Below, one piece after another: positions 60,252 through 64,000 of a DNA stretch of 64,000 nucleotides. Source of the stretch: Nephrocerus scutellatus (taxonomy: Eukaryota > Arthropoda > Insecta > Diptera > Pipunculidae). Below the pieces are notes generated by a model. The model searched no databases. It saw only the letters and a list, made by a program, of their open reading frames with translations, and was not told where the DNA came from. The DNA lies in the NCBI GenBank assembly GCA_947095585.1, contig OX352762.1, positions 26,760,669-26,824,668 of the forward strand. Reading direction: 5' to 3'. A program made the position numbers and the translations under genes. The stretch's first letter is position 1, and the number at the start of each line of letters is the position of its first letter.

Positions 60252-60628
60252 GTCTTAACCGATCAAAGGAATTTTTGAAATTGCCCTTAGGGTGGGATTC
60301 AAGCCAAATGCAATACGAATACATAAGATTTCTTCAATAAAACAAAGTGAAATATCGAATCGAATTCAATTTAACAACCACAACAGCTGATTGTGATTAT
60401 GTATTGTAAGATGAAAAAACAAACAAGTCCATGTGGTTGTACCTCTTCGTCTATCTTTTCAGAAAATGTTGGTCACTCTCATGGGGATCTAAAAAAGTTA
60501 TATTTCTAAGAAAAACTGATCAAATATCTGCCCTGCTGTATGGACGTGCAATGGTTTTTGTTTTTTAAACATAACCAGCTTGTCAATTTTTTTTAAACTA
60601 TTTCTGTTTCTTTTCCGTTTGTGTTTAG
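60252..60628. other. No recognised gene; upstream of a candidate exon
   Basis: Ends in a good acceptor: TTTCTGTTTCTTTTCCGTTT then GTGTTTAG (60601-60628). Confidence 0.3.
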
Positions 60629-60929
60629 CCATGACATTGATAATCCATACACGTCATACAGCGAAGCACGTGGATATTATATCTTGTACCGTACTTTATA
60701 TGCTACTGAGTATATAGACATTAGATACAAAATTCCATCTCAAAACATTCAATTTTCTACCCTTTATTGCACGACAAGCATTAAAGCACGTGGGCTATTT
60801 CAGGTCGACCATCGCCTAAGATATGCTTTTGCTTTATTTCTTCTTTCTGTGTTCCTTGGGGTTGTTGTTATTGTTATAACTGGCTTAGTGCTAAGAAAGT
60901 TAAAATGCGAACAACATGAAAAACCGTGA
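60629..60929 (+). CDS. Candidate terminal coding exon, single-pass membrane protein (unidentified)
   Basis: After a polypyrimidine tract and TTTAG (60624-60628) the frame stays open for 100 codons to TGA at 60929. The frame has no ATG start of its own, which fits an exon: the open stretch reaches upstream only into the pyrimidine tract. The peptide begins HDIDNPYTSYSEARG, has two central Cys/Thr-rich turns, then a strongly hydrophobic segment of about 23 residues (from FALFLLSVF to ITGLVL). It ends RKLKCEQHEKP, a basic tail that suggests a cytoplasmic C-terminus. No family recognised. No other exon of it is identified in the window, and it does not resemble any of the transposon proteins here. 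Chance openness cannot be excluded. Confidence 0.35.
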
Positions 60930-61211
60930 ACATTAATGAGACATGTCGATAATGCGAATTGTTTAGTTGTAGGTGTACGGAATTATTCAACTGTGACGCA
61001 AACTGTTTTCACAAGGATAGTTTTTCAACAAACTGCTAAACTATTGTTCTGCTTTAAATCTTTCCAAATATTATACAAACTATGTCTTGATAATTACATT
61101 TCAATTTTACAGAAAGACTTCATGACCATGAACTTATCTAACTGCAACGTCAATTTTTAACGATTTCTTACCTAAGCTTTTGCTAATGAAAACACATATT
61201 GGTAACCGGCC
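60930..61211. other. No recognised feature (possible 3' UTR)
   Basis: Short frame 60936-61160 without motif. If the exon above is real this would hold its 3' UTR; no clear AATAAA is seen. Confidence 0.25.
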
Positions 61212-61838
61212 GATTCCACTAGCACAATTCCACTAAACACAATTCCACTGGACACAACGACTGGACTTACAAGACTAGGACATACTAAAATTTCTGAGCG
61301 TTATAACGATCATGGGAGAACTGACCCAGCCACACATCAGCATCGAGGGTGCAGACGAGGCAAAGCCAGAGAAAAGCTTCAGGAGGAGCCTTAATTAAAA
61401 TTAGAGGTCAATGTAATGCGGGTTCCACATCAGGGGTTGACTTCGGCATTAATAAATCAAAGTCGAGTGTCTCTAATTTAGAAAGTAAGTGAAAGAAAGA
61501 AAGGTGGTGAAAAACACTTTGATCGAATGATTAATAACATGAACCTCAATAGTAGTCGAGACAGAGAAGGGGTGGATAGCTTACTTGGTAGTGATCGATG
61601 GGCAGTAGGCCCAAATACTCCCCCGGAATATAATCGCCTACTGGACAAGATTCAGGAGGTAGTTAGCACTGGGATCACTTTTCAAAAAAACTCTTTACTC
61701 TTTACACGAATTCAACTTTCACAATTTAACTTTTTGATAATCAAACTCGTTTATGGTGGTAATTCGCGCGCGCGATTTACAACCCTAAATGCGTTGTGCC
61801 AAGTGGAATTGTACCCAGTGGAATTGTGCCACATATTA
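61212..61838. mobile_element. Inverted-repeat (MITE/foldback-like) element with ATTCCACT subrepeats
   Basis: The left end (61213-61259) has ATTCCACT three times at 15-base spacing (61213, 61227, 61242), with CACAATTCCACT and GGACACAACG. The right end (61792-61835) is its inverted counterpart, with AGTGGAAT at 61802 and 61817 and CGTTGTGCC. The ends pair over about 44 bases with mismatches. The interior (about 530 bp) is not recognised; a frame at 61527-61844 partly reads into the right repeat. Confidence 0.65.
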
Positions 61839-63504
61839 TATTAATTCTACGAAATATTCGTATTCTATTCACATTTTTATAAACAAATGGAGGTATGGGC
61901 ACAACACGACTTTCTTTCTTTTTTTTTTCTTTTTGTTTTAATTTCTTTTGCAATTAACTGATTTCTCGTAAGTGCTATACTTTTTGAGTTCTTTGCAAAA
62001 ACTCGAAAAACTGCCTAAGTAAACTGTTACTTCCGGCAGTCAGATTTCCGTCAAAGGTGGGTGAAAAAAGAACCCTCCCATATGTTTTTTTCACGAAATT
62101 AACCAAGGAATCACCCCTTTAAGTATTTGCCACCTTAACGGATACACCCTGTATAGAAGACGGATTCTTTAGGAACATCCACTTCCGCCGTAATTGATCA
62201 TAACTGTATACCTCATTACCTTGTAAATATTAATATTGCACAAAATGCAATTCAAATGAATCATTCAAAATTTTTAATTAATACCATTATCAAGGACTTT
62301 TAAAAAGTATGTCGGTAACGTATTATAAGGTCTCATAGGCTAACTGTGTTTTATGTTAAGTGAATCCAACTGCGTCTGCGCCTGGTGAAGTATGAACGTA
62401 ATCGTAAAGTTTATGTTATTGATATAATTAGACCAGTCAGTCAACTGCAAGTCCTTTGTTTAATTTTTAATTGGTACTCTAAAATATGAAGGCCAAATAA
62501 ATTTCATTGCTTGCAGCTTCGTCCAACTAACCATCACCAAAGCATTAAAAAATAAATAAGAAATATTTGAGTTTCAAATAAGAGTTCTTATTGGAATATT
62601 CTTTTCCTAAAATAAATAAATGAAATCCATTGAGAGAGAGTCGATCCTTCTTAAATAGTAATTGTTGCCACTCGCAAAAAAAATTCCTAACGAACTTCCC
62701 AATAAAAACCAAAGAAAAACCTACCAAAACAAAATGACTGTTTTTAAACAACTTAAAGCTTCTTTAACCAATAATAATCGAAGTTGTATGTAGGTACTTA
62801 ATTTTACAAATTATGTTTATCACTTTTTAATAAAAATAAATAAAAATCACAAGTAATTAACACGTAACATAAATAAAAATAAACTGCAGAGTTATCAATA
62901 AAAAAAAACAAACAAAAATAGGTACTAACACAAATAGTTTAAAATCTATTTTCGCTGTCCATATTAGGTTCATTTTCGCTGTAGGGAGCCATCTCTTTTG
63001 CTAACAAAATAACAAATATGAAAAACGGATACTAAAGGTAAAGTGAATACTTCATGATCCGATTAAACTTTTTGAGGAGTATATGCGTTAGATAAATATA
63101 AATGTAAAGAATGACGTATACACTTTATTTTAACAAAAAGTCAACGTCTTTTTTCAATTTAGCACAAAGGGTGTTCAAGTTTGTGCCATTACGCTACCTC
63201 CGTATGTTGCAAGTCCAATTAATGGTATATTATTATCATTAAAGAATTGTTTTATGCATTGAGAAGTAGTATCCACCCAACTGACCCCCACCCACACTAA
63301 CTTACCCCTTCCTCGCACTAGATAACACCACTGTCAACCACCATTCCTTCCGCTGACCAAAACTGGTATCCTAAAACCCCCAAATGGGGCCCAGTAGTTT
63401 CGAAGATTACCTCCCACATACTAGCAAACTTTACCTGCTTATAATATTAGTATAGATAAGGTCTGTCAAGTGTCAATGTCAAAACAAATGACAATTAGTA
63501 TCTA
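61839..63504. other. No recognised gene
   Basis: AT-rich. 63390-63460 is a copy of the tail at 28040-28112 (AGTAGTTTCGAAGATTACCT, then TTATAATATTAGTATAGATA). A C-rich patch lies at 63280-63390. Confidence 0.35.
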
Positions 63505-63881
63505 AGTACGAATTTTGGTCGCAAATGTGCAAAACTCTCCTGAACGTGAGATGTCAGTTCGTATACGTACGAGGTGTATAGCATTCAATTTAATGTGGTG
63601 TGATGTTTTTCTTCCTTTTTTTAGTGTAATTTTAATGACAGATTCTAGTACAACATATATAATATATATCGGTTCGCTTTTGTGTCATGGAGACGAAGAC
63701 TCACGTACTCAAACCTAGGTGATAAGTGAGAAAGTCTCAACAAAGCAACACCGCTCTTGACATTAAAGCAAAATCAAATTATGCGCATGCTTCAAATATC
63801 ATACTACTACACACATCTACTAATACTACGAACTTGCGGTTAAGATGTGAGTTTTGCACATTTGCGACCAAAATTCGTACT
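63505..63881. mobile_element. MITE-like element with 33-bp perfect terminal inverted repeats
   Basis: AGTACGAATTTTGGTCGCAA continuing to AAAACTC at 63505-63537 is the exact reverse complement of 63849-63881. Weaker pairing may extend a few bases outwards (ATCTA against ATCCTG). The 377-bp element has a non-coding interior with GTATACGTACG at about 63559. No clear target duplication, so the superfamily is open. Confidence 0.75.
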
Positions 63882-64000
63882 CAGGATTCACTCAATTTAA
63901 TTTCTTGACCAAAATAAAGATAATGCGTTTAAACGAGTTGATTCAATTAGTCTCTGTTTACATGTGTACTTTTATTTGGCGCAAATGTTTTTGAGTTGAT

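Overview
This is a eukaryotic, intron-poor, AT-rich, gene-poor window that is almost entirely transposable-element wreckage. The mix points to an insect and most likely a higher fly. It has R1/LOA/I-like and Jockey-like non-LTR retrotransposons, piggyBac, mariner and Tc1 relics, a tRNA-headed SINE with a conserved core that I associate with tephritid-type flies, and a family of satellite-bearing non-autonomous elements. The species is an inference; no host gene is recognised with confidence. All coding remnants carry stops, frameshifts or truncations. The only plausible non-transposon coding piece is a candidate terminal exon with one membrane segment at 60629-60929.

Layout. 1-810: satellite-bearing element. 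811-2645: LINE remnant (LINE-A), itself interrupted by an antisense LINE piece with a clean 7-bp target duplication. 4956-5770: piggyBac relic. 6345-6525: RTE-like RT fragment. 7715-9012: two head-to-tail satellite-bearing elements. 9365-9950: unknown dispersed repeat X, present again at 46181-47325. 11539-22130: a 5,297-bp unit present twice in tandem with no difference seen. Each copy contains a further tandem duplication of 1,252 bp covering the C-terminal half of an antisense LINE, so that segment occurs four times. 22140-34110: LINE fragments of at least four types mixed with more satellite-bearing elements. 35490-36240: mariner relic. 36270-39668: a nearly full-length but dead RNase H-bearing LINE. 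41395-43170: Jockey-like LINE. 43232-44800: Tc1-like relic interrupted by a 554-bp solo-LTR-like insertion. 45130-47740: LINE pieces and repeat X with a satellite-bearing element inserted in it. 50596-52536: two more satellite-bearing elements. 55500-59740: LINE pieces on both strands and a 109-bp tandem repeat. 59979-60251: SINE. 61212-61838 and 63505-63881: two inverted-repeat elements.

The most distinctive system is the satellite-bearing family (at least 12 copies). One conserved terminus carries AAATTCTCTATATTAACTTC next to a GGCT tetranucleotide run. The other ends AGAGAATTTACACGAA then an AT-rich tail. Between them lie from about one to eight copies of a 119-120 bp unit containing the palindrome ATACACATGTGTAT. 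Insertion into T-rich sequence, head-to-tail junctions and a variable internal array resemble non-autonomous Helentron/DINE-type rolling-circle elements. That class assignment is inference.
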